A stretch of DNA of 64,000 nucleotides, taken from positions 5,332,501 to 5,396,500 of the forward strand of contig NZ_CP081903.1 of the NCBI RefSeq assembly GCF_020091405.1, written 5' to 3'. Source of the DNA: Bacteroides cellulosilyticus. Its GTDB lineage: Bacteria; Bacteroidota; Bacteroidia; Bacteroidales; Bacteroidaceae. Under the pieces are notes generated by a model, which had not been told where the DNA came from, made no database searches, and saw only the letters and a list, made by a program, of their open reading frames with translations. This document shows positions 8,043 to 16,099 of this stretch, piece by piece (positions within the stretch are counted from its first letter, which is position 1; each line of letters starts with the position of its first letter). The position numbers and the translations under genes were made by a program.

Positions 8043-9614
8043 ATGGAAACAAATAATAATCATATACGGAAGTATCCCATCGGGATACAGAGCTTTGAAG
8101 ATCTGCGCCGCGAAGGTTACCTTTACGTGGACAAAACGGCGCTGATTTATCGACTGGTCACCACCGGTAAGCCCTATTTCCTTTCCCGTCCCCGTCGTTT
8201 CGGCAAGAGTCTGCTGCTTAGCACACTAAAAGCCTACTTTGAGGGTAAGAAAGAACTTTTCGAAGGTCTTGCCATCGAAAAGTTGGAAACAAAATGGACG
8301 GTGCATCCGGTGCTGCACCTTGACTTGAACGCCGAAAAATATGATTCGGTAGAACGATTAGAAATGCAGATGAACAGTCAGCTTCTGAACTGGGAATCGC
8401 AATATGGTTGTGATGCAGAGAATTGGTCTTACTCCATCCGCTTCATGAATGTGATAAAAGCAGCTTACGAACAGACCGGGCAGCAGGTAGTGGTACTTAT
8501 TGACGAGTATGACAAGCCGATGCTTGAGAGCCTACATGACAAGGAGTTACAGGATCAGTTCCGTAGCCTTCTTGTAGCTTTCTACAGTGTGCTGAAAACT
8601 GCCGACCCATTTCTGAGATTAGTTTTCATCACCGGCGTGACGAAGTTTGCCCAAATGAGCATCTTCTCCACTCTGAACCAGTTGATAGATATCAGCCTTG
8701 AGAAAAGCTACGAAGCCCTTTGCGGCATGACCCGCACTGAGATAGAGCAGAACTTCGCCCCTGAGCTGGAAGCTATGGCACTGAAAAACAGCACTTCCCG
8801 CGAAGCAATAGTGGAACGGATGAGGGCAATGTACGACGGCTACCACTTCTGTGAAGAGCAAACGGAAGGGATGTTCAATCCTTTCAGTGTACTCAACATG
8901 TTGCGGCAGTTGAAGTTCAATTACTACTGGTTCGCTACCGGCACCCCCACTTTTCTGGTAAAGATGTTGCAGCGCACTGAATTCGATGTGCGTGAACTGG
9001 TGAATGGTATTGAAGTTTCCGAAGCTTCTCTCATGAGCTACAGGGTTGATGACGACGATCCGGTTCCGATGATTTATCAGAGCGGTTATCTCACTATCAA
9101 GGGCTATGACCCGGAGTTTAACCTCTATAAGCTGAAACTTCCCAACGAGGAAGTGAAATATGGCTTGCTGAACTACATGGCTCCGTATTATACTCCGGTG
9201 ATGGAGCGTGATGTTCCTTTTTATGTGGGCAAATTTGTGAAAGAGCTTCGCGCAGGCGATGTGGATGCTTTCATGAACCGTATGCGCGCTTTCTTCGGAA
9301 ACATCTCATACGAACTGAGCGATGACACGGAACGGCATTATCAGAACGTATTTTATATTGTTTTCACCCTGTTGGGGCAATATACGGATGCAGAAGTGCG
9401 CAGTTGTCGTGGCCGGGCGGACATGGTGGTTAAAACTTCCGATTATATATACGTCTTCGAGTTCAAGCTAAACGGCACTGCCGAAGAAGCGCTGAAGCAG
9501 ATTGATGAAAAAGATTATCTTATTCCATATACCACAGACCACCGCAAGTTGGTGAAAGTAGGGGTTGACTTCAACAAGGATACCCGCAACATAGGTCGCT
9601 GGCTCGTTCAGTAG
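8043..9614 (+). CDS. AAA-ATPase-like protein with C-terminal PD-(D/E)XK nuclease domain (copy 1)
   Basis: A 523-residue protein of the AAA-ATPase-like/DUF1703 family. Residues 1-60 carry the family opening PIGIQSFEDLRREGYLYVDK and a Walker A-like RPRRFGKSLLLST; Walker B is VVVLIDEYDKP at about residues 150-160. The C-terminus has GRADMVV and, further on, FEFKL, giving the D...ExK catalytic set of PD-(D/E)XK nucleases, apparently intact. It is a paralogue of 50487-52049. The family is multicopy in gut Bacteroidales and its role is unknown; mobile-element or defence functions are speculation. It has its own promoter and is flanked by inverted repeats. Confidence 0.85.
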   Translation: METNNNHIRKYPIGIQSFEDLRREGYLYVDKTALIYRLVTTGKPYFLSRPRRFGKSLLLSTLKAYFEGKKELFEGLAIEKLETKWTVHPVLHLDLNAEKYDSVERLEMQMNSQLLNWESQYGCDAENWSYSIRFMNVIKAAYEQTGQQVVVLIDEYDKPMLESLHDKELQDQFRSLLVAFYSVLKTADPFLRLVFITGVTKFAQMSIFSTLNQLIDISLEKSYEALCGMTRTEIEQNFAPELEAMALKNSTSREAIVERMRAMYDGYHFCEEQTEGMFNPFSVLNMLRQLKFNYYWFATGTPTFLVKMLQRTEFDVRELVNGIEVSEASLMSYRVDDDDPVPMIYQSGYLTIKGYDPEFNLYKLKLPNEEVKYGLLNYMAPYYTPVMERDVPFYVGKFVKELRAGDVDAFMNRMRAFFGNISYELSDDTERHYQNVFYIVFTLLGQYTDAEVRSCRGRADMVVKTSDYIYVFEFKLNGTAEEALKQIDEKDYLIPYTTDHRKLVKVGVDFNKDTRNIGRWLVQ

Positions 9615-9665
9615 ACTTTTTCTTTTTCTTTTATTACCTGCCGGGAAGAACATCCGCAGGAAGAT

Positions 9666-9706
9666 AAGCTCTCAATATCTCAATAACCAAAAGATATTGG
9701 GAGCTT
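9666..9706 (+). terminator. Hairpin after the AAA-ATPase gene
   Basis: AAGCTCTCAATATCT and AGATATTGGGAGCTT form a 15-bp stem with one G-T pair around an 11-base loop. There is no clear T-run, so it may be an element boundary rather than a terminator. Its left arm is the inverted copy of 7937-7949. Confidence 0.5.
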
Positions 9707-9806
9707 GCTGCGTTTATATGCTTCAGGATACTGCAAGAGGATGGAAGCACGGTGCTGAAAGTCTTCTCGGTGGTGTGGAGAATGGCCGATAAGGAATATT
9801 CAAAAA

Positions 9807-9881
9807 TACATGGTCTGTTCAGGTGAAACAGACCATGTATTTGGGTGGAATAGATGATCTGTTTGGAGTAAACAGACCATC
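9807..9881. repeat. Twin hairpin built on the word ggtctgtt (array F)
   Basis: TACATGGTCTGTT (9807-9819) pairs perfectly with AACAGACCATGTA (9827-9839). A second hairpin follows, GATGATCTGTTT (9853-9864) with AAACAGACCATC (9870-9881), with one mismatch. Both reuse the same word. It lies 52 bases before the ATG of the next gene and could be a regulatory site or another word array. Confidence 0.7.
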
Positions 9882-9933
9882 TGTTTCACTTCTGTTTTTA
9901 CACATATTTATCTATAAAAATAAGATTGACCAC

Positions 9934-10335
9934 ATGAAATTAATGACTAAACGAGATTTGGAACAACGTCTTGAACTTACGAAGCTACGCTACGAACGTC
10001 AAGAAATAAGATTATATGTCTTACTGCAAAGCATGCAAAATAATCGTGACAATATAAAACAGATAGAGTATGCCCTGCTGGTGATGGAGCGTGTCAGTAC
10101 GCAACGCCGGCGCCACCGGATCATCCCTAATGCAGAGATACTGGATTTCATCACTTATGCCTCCTGCGTTTACGACCGTTTGCAGTCTCACCTGCACAAG
10201 CATCTGAATTATTCTTATTTCTGTAGCGTCATCTGCTGCCGCTATTTATTTGAAAGTCGGCGCCACATTCCCGGCCGGCGCTTCCTGAATTACAACAGTG
10301 TGTTGTCTTACTTCAAACGGGAGCGCGGGAGGTGA
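9934..10335 (+). CDS. Small basic protein of unknown function
   Basis: A 133-residue protein starting MKLMTKRDLEQRL, rich in Arg, Lys and Leu, with a predicted coiled or amphipathic helix over about residues 5-55 and several Cys in the middle (YFCSVICCRYLF). I preferred the ATG at 9934 because the longer frame from 9823 would run through the twin hairpin at 9807-9881. A hairpin with T-run follows 45 bases after the stop. I do not recognise the family. A degraded or lineage-specific gene in this relic-rich stretch is also possible. Confidence 0.45.
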   Translation: MKLMTKRDLEQRLELTKLRYERQEIRLYVLLQSMQNNRDNIKQIEYALLVMERVSTQRRRHRIIPNAEILDFITYASCVYDRLQSHLHKHLNYSYFCSVICCRYLFESRRHIPGRRFLNYNSVLSYFKRERGR

Positions 10336-10380
10336 TGGCAGAAAATAGATAAGGGAACTCCGAAAAAAGCCCGGAATGAC

Positions 10381-10410
10381 AGAAGAATATATCTATATAT
10401 TCTTCTTTTA
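10381..10410 (+). terminator. Rho-independent terminator
   Basis: AGAAGAATATA, loop TCTA, TATATTCTTCT, then TTTAATTT: a perfect 11-bp stem with a T-rich tail. Confidence 0.7.
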
Positions 10411-10550
10411 ATTTCTTGTATTTATTTATTAGTGTATCATTGATAGTACGGTTCGCTGTTCATGCGGAGAGATATATCACTTGCTATCAACGCGTTAAGT
10501 AGTACGCGGAGTTGTTCAAAAAAAGTTCGCTTCCGAAGGGCGCTTTTTAG

Positions 10551-10613
10551 GCAGCATTTACGTAGTATTGCAGTATTTACGCGGTGTTTACGCAATATTT
10601 AAGCGGCATTTAT
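10551..10613. repeat. Degenerate direct-repeat array around tttacg (array G)
   Basis: Five variants of gcagcatttacg (with gcagtatttacg, gcggtgtttacg, gcaatatttaag and gcggcatttata) follow each other at 10-18 bp spacing. The rest of the 10336-10716 intergenic stretch shows only the terminator and no supportable gene. Confidence 0.55.
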
Positions 10614-10716
10614 ATCAAATGTTAGCCGAATAGCACCAATACTAGCCGGATGAAGCATTGTGCAGAACAAATGCGGTTTTATTGTAGTACTTTTGTGGCT
10701 ATAAACAAAAGAAGTT

Positions 10717-10842
10717 ATGAATGTATCGTATTTATTATCCCAATATGAATTAGCTCCGCCAACGAATAATTATTATCAATGCTTACAATTTATTAAGTAT
10801 ATCGCTTGTATCTTTTTCCTTTCCCAATTGTTAATCTTATAA
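10717..10842 (+). CDS. Possible small peptide with a hydrophobic C-terminus
   Basis: A 41-codon frame starting MNVSYLLSQYELAPP and ending in a hydrophobic segment (YIACIFFLSQLLIL). A TACTTTTG promoter box at 10688-10695 lies 21 bases upstream of the ATG, and the DUF4251 gene begins 34 bases after the stop. It could be a leader peptide or chance. Low confidence. Confidence 0.3.
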   Translation: MNVSYLLSQYELAPPTNNYYQCLQFIKYIACIFFLSQLLIL

Positions 10843-10876
10843 ATTAGAGTAAAATAGAACAATAAAAGAAGAAATT

Positions 10877-11455
10877 ATGAAAAAGATTATCGCATTAATG
10901 ATGTTAGTTTTCATAGGTGCATCCACAGCCATGTATGCACAGGAAAGTAAAAGTGAAAACCGCCGTGCAGAGCGTAAAGCACAGCGTGACGCAGAAAAAG
11001 CCAGGGAAAAAAGAGAAGAAGCACGGGCATATGCCGATGCTGTACAAGCTATCAACAACAGAAAATTCGTACTGGAAGCTGACCGTATTACGTTTAAAAG
11101 AGGACGAAGTGCTTTCGTTACATCAAATACCAACTTTGTTCTTTTAAACGGTGAAAAAGCATCCGTTCAGGTTGCTTTCAACGGCCCCTATGCAGGTCCT
11201 AACGGCATTGGCGGTATAACCGTAGACGGAAGAGTGGGTGAAGTTAAAACAGCCACAGATAAAAAGGGAAATGTAACTTGCAGTTTCAGTGTGATGGGTG
11301 TCGGAATTTCCGCACAAGTTTCCATCAGATTAACCCACGATACCAACAATGCATCCGTTACAATCAACCCGAATTTCAACTCAAACAGATTGTCACTGGA
11401 TGGCAAAGTAATACCATTATCCGAATCGAGCGTATATAAAGGACGGTCGTTCTAA
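10877..11455 (+). CDS. DUF4251 family periplasmic protein
   Basis: A signal peptide covers residues 1-22, ending in MYAQ. A highly charged helix rich in R, E, K and A (about 24-55) precedes the DUF4251 domain (about 58-190), which contains FVLEADRITFKRG, VAFNGPYAGPNGIGGITVDG and a beta-rich end. The length, 192 residues, is usual for this Bacteroidetes family, whose function is unknown; it is expected in the periplasm or outer membrane. It stands alone and is followed by a strong hairpin. Confidence 0.85.
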   Translation: MKKIIALMMLVFIGASTAMYAQESKSENRRAERKAQRDAEKAREKREEARAYADAVQAINNRKFVLEADRITFKRGRSAFVTSNTNFVLLNGEKASVQVAFNGPYAGPNGIGGITVDGRVGEVKTATDKKGNVTCSFSVMGVGISAQVSIRLTHDTNNASVTINPNFNSNRLSLDGKVIPLSESSVYKGRSF

Positions 11456-11487
11456 TTACTGCTTCCCTAAATTGTACAATATATAGA

Positions 11488-11534
11488 GATATATCCGTGA
11501 ATAAATATCATGTTCTTTTTCACGGATATATCCT
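11488..11534. terminator. Hairpin between convergent genes
   Basis: GATATATCCGTGA and TCACGGATATATC form a perfect 13-bp stem, about 33 bases after the DUF4251 stop. The loop holds TTCTTTT. It probably serves both directions. Confidence 0.65.
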
Positions 11535-11651
11535 TTATTTATAAATTGTGGCATCTTCACACAGAGATGTACCATTGCGACAATCATAAAACTCAAAAGT
11601 TTCTCTCATGTCCAAAAGTACTGCATCTGTCCATTCTACTCTCCGCTCCAT
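11535..11651 (-). pseudogene. Truncated RelE/ParE-type toxin
   Basis: A 38-codon frame starts MERRVEWTDAVLLDMRETFEF, which resembles the first helix-turn of RelE/ParE plasmid-stabilisation toxins (EW...A..D..E.F.FY). The family is usually 90-100 residues, so the catalytic half is missing and the frame stops right at the terminator hairpin. Its start overlaps the 3' end of the upstream antitoxin by 16 bp, the usual arrangement in type II toxin-antitoxin operons. It is probably a dead toxin left by a deletion. Confidence 0.5.
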
Positions 11652-11869
11652 TGACTTAACTTATTTCTCATTTCTTCAGTAGTTATCACTTCTCCCCGTT
11701 TCATCTGCTCCAATGCATTATCAACCTTTTCCTTTAACTCTGGAGAGAAGTAAAGAATATCATCCGGACAACGTCTATCCAATAAAGTCTCAATTTCTTC
11801 TAATAGGCGCTCATCGTTTACCGCCAATAGGCGTTGAAACAATAGTTGTTTACGTTCCGCTGTTTTCAT
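11636..11869 (-). CDS. Antitoxin-like small protein of a type II TA pair
   Basis: A 77-residue, acidic, mostly helical protein (MKTAERKQLLFQRLLAVND, then EEIETLLDRR and a C-terminal EEMRNKLSQW). The size, composition and overlap with a downstream RelE/ParE-like fragment fit a type II antitoxin. No clear ribbon-helix-helix or HTH motif can be named. A promoter box on the minus strand lies 22 bases upstream. With the toxin truncated it may be an orphan. Confidence 0.6.
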   Translation of the reverse strand: MKTAERKQLLFQRLLAVNDERLLEEIETLLDRRCPDDILYFSPELKEKVDNALEQMKRGEVITTEEMRNKLSQWSGE

Positions 11870-11890
11870 GAAGCATTGTTTTTATTATAC

Positions 11891-11900
11891 TACAAAGATA
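11891..11900 (-). promoter_or_regulatory. -7 promoter box for the antitoxin gene
   Basis: On the minus strand this reads TATCTTTGTA, matching TAnnTTTG. Confidence 0.55.
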
Positions 11901-12015
11901 GTCTTTTTAATTTATTACGGATATAAACGACAAGACAGAATTCATATACTAAGCACTTTTATCTCCCCTACTCCCCCCTCTTTCTATGCCACAGGGAACA
12001 TTTTCAAGGATGCTT

Positions 12016-12047
12016 TTTGTTCAGACAGACTTTTTTCATATCTTTGC
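12016..12047 (+). promoter_or_regulatory. Promoter of the riboswitch-led operon
   Basis: TTTG (12016-12019), a 19-base spacer, then TATCTTTGC (12039-12047): both halves of the Bacteroides consensus, placed so that transcription starts at the 5' edge of the cobalamin riboswitch. Confidence 0.7.
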
Positions 12048-12232
12048 AGCGGTTTTTGGTTCCATACCTCCCTGTCGCTATGGGGAGGATGGTGAAAAGG
12101 GAATCAGGTGTAAATCCTGAACAGACCCGCTGCTGTAAAATCCGTTTCAAATCTTGAATATACCCAATTAGCCACTGTCCGTAAACCGGATGGGAAGGCA
12201 TTCAAAGATGGATAAGTCAGAAGACCTGCCAA
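12048..12232 (+). promoter_or_regulatory. Cobalamin (B12) riboswitch
   Basis: The order of conserved elements is typical: AAGGGAATCAGGTG, then AATCCTGAACAGACCCGC and TGCTGTAA, GCCACTG, GATGGGAAGGC, and finally the B12 box AGTCAGAAGACCTGCC at 12215-12230. It lies 140 bases before the ATG of a TonB receptor gene. Downstream, TTTCGGGA (about 12254-12261) can pair with TCCCGAAA just before the gene and may be part of the switch. It should repress the operon when corrinoid is plentiful. Confidence 0.93.
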
Positions 12233-12372
12233 AAATGATATAGTTTTAATGCTTTCGGGAAATAAAGCAGAAAAAACATTTAGTCTGGCAGTTCTTTATC
12301 CTCCATAAAGAATTCTCTCTCTTCATGTATATCCTCCCGAAAGTAAGTCATAAATACTTTAAAAAGACTGAA

Positions 12373-14733
12373 ATGAAAGTTTTTTCATGTGTATTATTTA
12401 TGCTGACTTGTCTTTCGCAGATAAGCATAATGGCACAAAACAAAATTACTCTATCGGGAAAGGTGACAGACCAGCATGGCGCTCCTTTATCTTTGGTGAC
12501 GATTGCCGTAGAAAACACCTCATCCGGAACCTATACGGATGACAACGGCCGGTATTCCCTACAAGTCATACCCGGAAAACATACTCTTGTCGTATCTTTA
12601 GTAGGTTATCAAACTGTAAAGACACCCCTTAATATCCAGCAAAACAAAACACTCAATTTTACATTGGAAGAAAGCTCTGTTGTCCTGAATTCCGTTGAAG
12701 TATACGGAAAGACCCAGACACAGAAAGTGAAAGAAGGGGCTTTCTCTGTCAATGCTCTTGACATAAAACCCATCGTCAATTCACTAAACAACCTCAATGA
12801 CCTGGTGAACCGGACAACGGGTATCAAGGTCAGAGAAGAAGGAGGTGTCGGTTCGGATTTCGATTTATCCATTAACGGTTTGTCAGGAAATTCCGTCCGC
12901 TACTTCCTGGATGGAATGCCACTGGACACCAAAGGAAGTGGCGTTTCGCTCGCTAACCTGCCGGTAAATATCATAGACCGGATTGAGATATATAAAGGTG
13001 TAGTTCCTGCAAGCCTGGGAACGGATGCATTGGGTGGTGCTATCAATATTATCACAAAAGAGGAAAAGAAGAACTATCTGGATGTCTCTTACAGCATCGG
13101 TTCATTTCATACACACAAGGCAGATCTGAACGCACAAATAGTGGAGCCCAAAACAGGACTGATTATCAAGCCTACCGTCGGAGTGAACTATTCGAAGAAT
13201 GACTATAGGATGAAGGACGTGCAAATGCGGGATGAAAGTGGCGACAATTTCATTTATGGTAATCCTAAACGTTTCCACGATGACTACTTCTCTTTACTGG
13301 CACAAGTAGAAGCCGGGGTTGTCAACAAATCCTGGACAGACGCATTTTTTATTTCCGCTTCTTATTCCAAGACAGACAAGGAGTTGCAAACCGGCTCCGT
13401 TCAAGGCAAAGTCTATGGTATGGCAGAAAAGAACTCGGATGCCTGGAATATCTCGGCACGTTACCGGAAACGTGACTTCGTTTTAAAGAATATGCAGTTG
13501 AACGCCTCCCTTTCTCACACCTGGGACCATTCAATAACCGTGGATACTGCCTACCGGCAATATTACTGGGATGGCGGCTATATAGTGAGCCCGCGCAATG
13601 AAATTACGGGCAAAGGACCGTCCATGCGCCACTATAAACGTCCGTTGACCATTGCCCGCGCTAATCTGGACTATCAGTTGAACGAACACCACAACTTTAA
13701 TCTGAACTACCATCTGAGCCGCACCGGCAACGACCGCTATGATGATTTGGATGACACTTTCGAGGCTTCCAAAGACATTGTGACCAAGCATATCCTGGGT
13801 TTTTCATACAACCAGTCACTTCTGAATGGAAAGATGGAAAATGTGTTTTTTATAAAAGATTACATCAACCACCCGAATATCCGACAAACTGACCAGGGCA
13901 GCGTGACGGGCTCTAATGAGGTGCGGGGAAGCACCACCAAGAACTATTTGGGTTATGGTGCCGGGCTTCGGTACACTATCGCAGAATTTCTCGCCGTAAA
14001 AGTATCCTACGAACATAGCGTGAGACTTCCCATTGCACGCGAACTGTTGGGCAACGGGGTCACCATCAATGCCAACGTGGCACTGGAACCGGAGAAAAGC
14101 AACAACTTCAATGCAGCACTGTTCGGCACGTGGCATCCTGCCGCCGGACATACACTTTACTATGAAGCAAACGGATTCTTCCGCAAGGTGGACAATTACA
14201 TTCAGGCTAAGGTTGCGGAGAAAGAAGGCAGCATGCAATATACCAATGTTCCGGCAGTCCACATAAAAGGCGTGGAAGGAGAAGTGCGCTACGACTGGCA
14301 AGGTAAACTGCAACTTGCCACCAACGTCAGTTATCAGGATGCCCGTGACCAGCAAGAATATAAGGAGGGTGGAAAACCTTCGGCTACTTACAACAACCAT
14401 GTACCCAACCGTCCCTGGCTGTTTGGCAGTGCGGAAGCATTCTATACATTCCGCAACATAGCCCTGCCCGAAAGCAAACTACGACTGGGATGCACCTACC
14501 AGTGGGTACATTGGTATTATCTTTTGTGGGATGCTTATGGTGCCGCCGAAGGCAAGGCACGCATTCCCGACCAGCAAATCCTCAACGCCGATATCAGCTA
14601 CTCGTGGAAACGCGGACGCTACAACATCGCCTTTGAATGCACCAACTTCCTCGACAAGACGACCTACGACAACTACAAGTTGCAAAAGCCCGGGCGTGCT
14701 TTCTTTGCCAAATTCCGATTATTCATTAACTAA
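12373..14733 (+). CDS. TonB-dependent outer-membrane receptor, predicted corrinoid or tetrapyrrole transporter
   Basis: The signal peptide ends at about MAQ. A carboxypeptidase-regulatory-like domain (SGKVTDQHGAPLSLVTIAV) spans about residues 25-110, then a plug (GIKVREEGGVGSDFDLSING, FLDGMPLD, SLGTDALGGAINIIT) and a 22-strand barrel ending in Phe-rich AFFAKFRLFIN. The length, 786 residues, is typical. I chose the ATG at 12373 because it opens directly into the signal peptide; the in-frame ATG at 12325 would add a charged leader. The riboswitch makes BtuB-like corrinoid uptake likely, but the downstream CobN/HmuS-like gene also allows another tetrapyrrole as ligand. Confidence 0.88.
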   Translation: MKVFSCVLFMLTCLSQISIMAQNKITLSGKVTDQHGAPLSLVTIAVENTSSGTYTDDNGRYSLQVIPGKHTLVVSLVGYQTVKTPLNIQQNKTLNFTLEESSVVLNSVEVYGKTQTQKVKEGAFSVNALDIKPIVNSLNNLNDLVNRTTGIKVREEGGVGSDFDLSINGLSGNSVRYFLDGMPLDTKGSGVSLANLPVNIIDRIEIYKGVVPASLGTDALGGAINIITKEEKKNYLDVSYSIGSFHTHKADLNAQIVEPKTGLIIKPTVGVNYSKNDYRMKDVQMRDESGDNFIYGNPKRFHDDYFSLLAQVEAGVVNKSWTDAFFISASYSKTDKELQTGSVQGKVYGMAEKNSDAWNISARYRKRDFVLKNMQLNASLSHTWDHSITVDTAYRQYYWDGGYIVSPRNEITGKGPSMRHYKRPLTIARANLDYQLNEHHNFNLNYHLSRTGNDRYDDLDDTFEASKDIVTKHILGFSYNQSLLNGKMENVFFIKDYINHPNIRQTDQGSVTGSNEVRGSTTKNYLGYGAGLRYTIAEFLAVKVSYEHSVRLPIARELLGNGVTINANVALEPEKSNNFNAALFGTWHPAAGHTLYYEANGFFRKVDNYIQAKVAEKEGSMQYTNVPAVHIKGVEGEVRYDWQGKLQLATNVSYQDARDQQEYKEGGKPSATYNNHVPNRPWLFGSAEAFYTFRNIALPESKLRLGCTYQWVHWYYLLWDAYGAAEGKARIPDQQILNADISYSWKRGRYNIAFECTNFLDKTTYDNYKLQKPGRAFFAKFRLFIN

Positions 14734-14752
14734 TCATTAATACTTATTCAAA

Positions 14753-16069
14753 ATGAAAAGATTCAAATTTACACTCCTTGCCTTTATGGCTGTCATGATG
14801 GCACTGTCGTTTACAGCTTGTTCCGACGATGACCCTACTCCTACCCCAGACCCGGGAATCAATGAAGGCGATTATCACTTCGACCTTTTTGTAACTGTGG
14901 ACAAACATGGTGGCATGAGCAGCAAAAACACCACCATTGTCAAAAGTACCGCTGCACTGACGGCAGACCAAGGTGTTATCTCCGTTAAAAGAGCAGGTTC
15001 GGAACTCGGCGAATACTCCATGGAGTCCATCACAAAAGGAAAGTATTACTATCAGATTCCTTCGACCAGTGATCGCTTCGTGAAATACCAGATTAAGAAT
15101 AATGCAATCCAGGTGATTGCAGAACGCCCTTTTAAGACCAATACTTATAAGGTACGTTCATACACACATGCCTGGATTGACGACAACACGCTTGTCATCA
15201 TGTCCACCAACGGCACCAAGGACAAGGTGCTTTATACGAAACTGAACGCAGAGGATTTGACCATCCTTGCCGAGGGCGAATTGGAGATACCCGCCCCCAC
15301 CGACTGGACAAAGCTGACTTCTTCGGGCATCCTTACCTATCGCCAGTCTGACAAGAAGCTGTACTACTTCTATTACTGGAAAGAAAAAGCCGGTCAGACT
15401 GTGGCAAGCGAACAAGAGCCCAGATTCCATGTGGCTGTCATCAACCCCTCGACGATGAAGGTGGAAGAGGATAGCACATCGCCCGTCGATGGTGAAATGG
15501 CGGGAAGTGCCTACGGAGAACTGATGCAGGATTGCGTGATGTATGACGAAGCGGGCAATCTCTACCTGGCCTGTTTCCACGAAGAAGAAAGTGGTATAGA
15601 GAGAGGCATGCTGCTGCGCATCAAAGCGGGTGCAACAACCTTTGATTCCTCTTACAATGGCTATTCCAATGCAGACGGCAAACTGATGACTGTTCAGTAT
15701 TTGAGCAATAACAAAGCGCTGATTTATGCACGCAATGACAATGCTCCTATCAGTGATAAAGCTGCTGCATCAGGAATCAAGAAACCTACGGCAATCGATG
15801 CATTCTCACACTACTATGCCATCCTCGACCTCAGCACGGGCGCAAAAACCCGCCTAAGTTACAATGGTAAAGAGGTGGCTTACAGTGGCGGTCGTTTCTC
15901 ACAGCGTTCCGTCGTCTTCAACAATAAAGCGTACATCGGTGTGGACACTGAGGAGGATGCCAATGCCGTTATCTACATCTACGACCTCAAGACCGGCACT
16001 GTAGAGAAGGGAGCGGAAATAGACGGCAGCTTCTACTACGACATGATACGTGTTGTTGAGAACGATTGA
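14753..16069 (+). CDS. DUF4374 lipoprotein, likely surface ligand-binding partner of the receptor
   Basis: A lipoprotein signal with lipobox SFTAC and an acidic SDDDPTPTPDPG linker (typical of surface-exported Bacteroides lipoproteins) precedes a beta-propeller-like DUF4374 domain of about 400 residues with repeated short strands (for example YAILDLSTGAKTRLSY and IYIYDLKTGTVEKG). DUF4374 proteins pair with TonB receptors; XusB, which binds enterobactin, belongs to this type as I recall. Here it follows a B12-riboswitch-controlled receptor by 19 bp, so I infer a corrinoid- or tetrapyrrole-capturing partner with a job like that of BtuG. Confidence 0.82.
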   Translation: MKRFKFTLLAFMAVMMALSFTACSDDDPTPTPDPGINEGDYHFDLFVTVDKHGGMSSKNTTIVKSTAALTADQGVISVKRAGSELGEYSMESITKGKYYYQIPSTSDRFVKYQIKNNAIQVIAERPFKTNTYKVRSYTHAWIDDNTLVIMSTNGTKDKVLYTKLNAEDLTILAEGELEIPAPTDWTKLTSSGILTYRQSDKKLYYFYYWKEKAGQTVASEQEPRFHVAVINPSTMKVEEDSTSPVDGEMAGSAYGELMQDCVMYDEAGNLYLACFHEEESGIERGMLLRIKAGATTFDSSYNGYSNADGKLMTVQYLSNNKALIYARNDNAPISDKAAASGIKKPTAIDAFSHYYAILDLSTGAKTRLSYNGKEVAYSGGRFSQRSVVFNNKAYIGVDTEEDANAVIYIYDLKTGTVEKGAEIDGSFYYDMIRVVEND

Positions 16070-16099
16070 TAATATATTTAAGAGCATCACTTCCGCTTT

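Noticed and set aside
13816..14400. 194-codon minus-strand frame inside the TonB receptor gene.
   Set aside because: It is opposite a continuous beta-barrel coding frame and has no family features.
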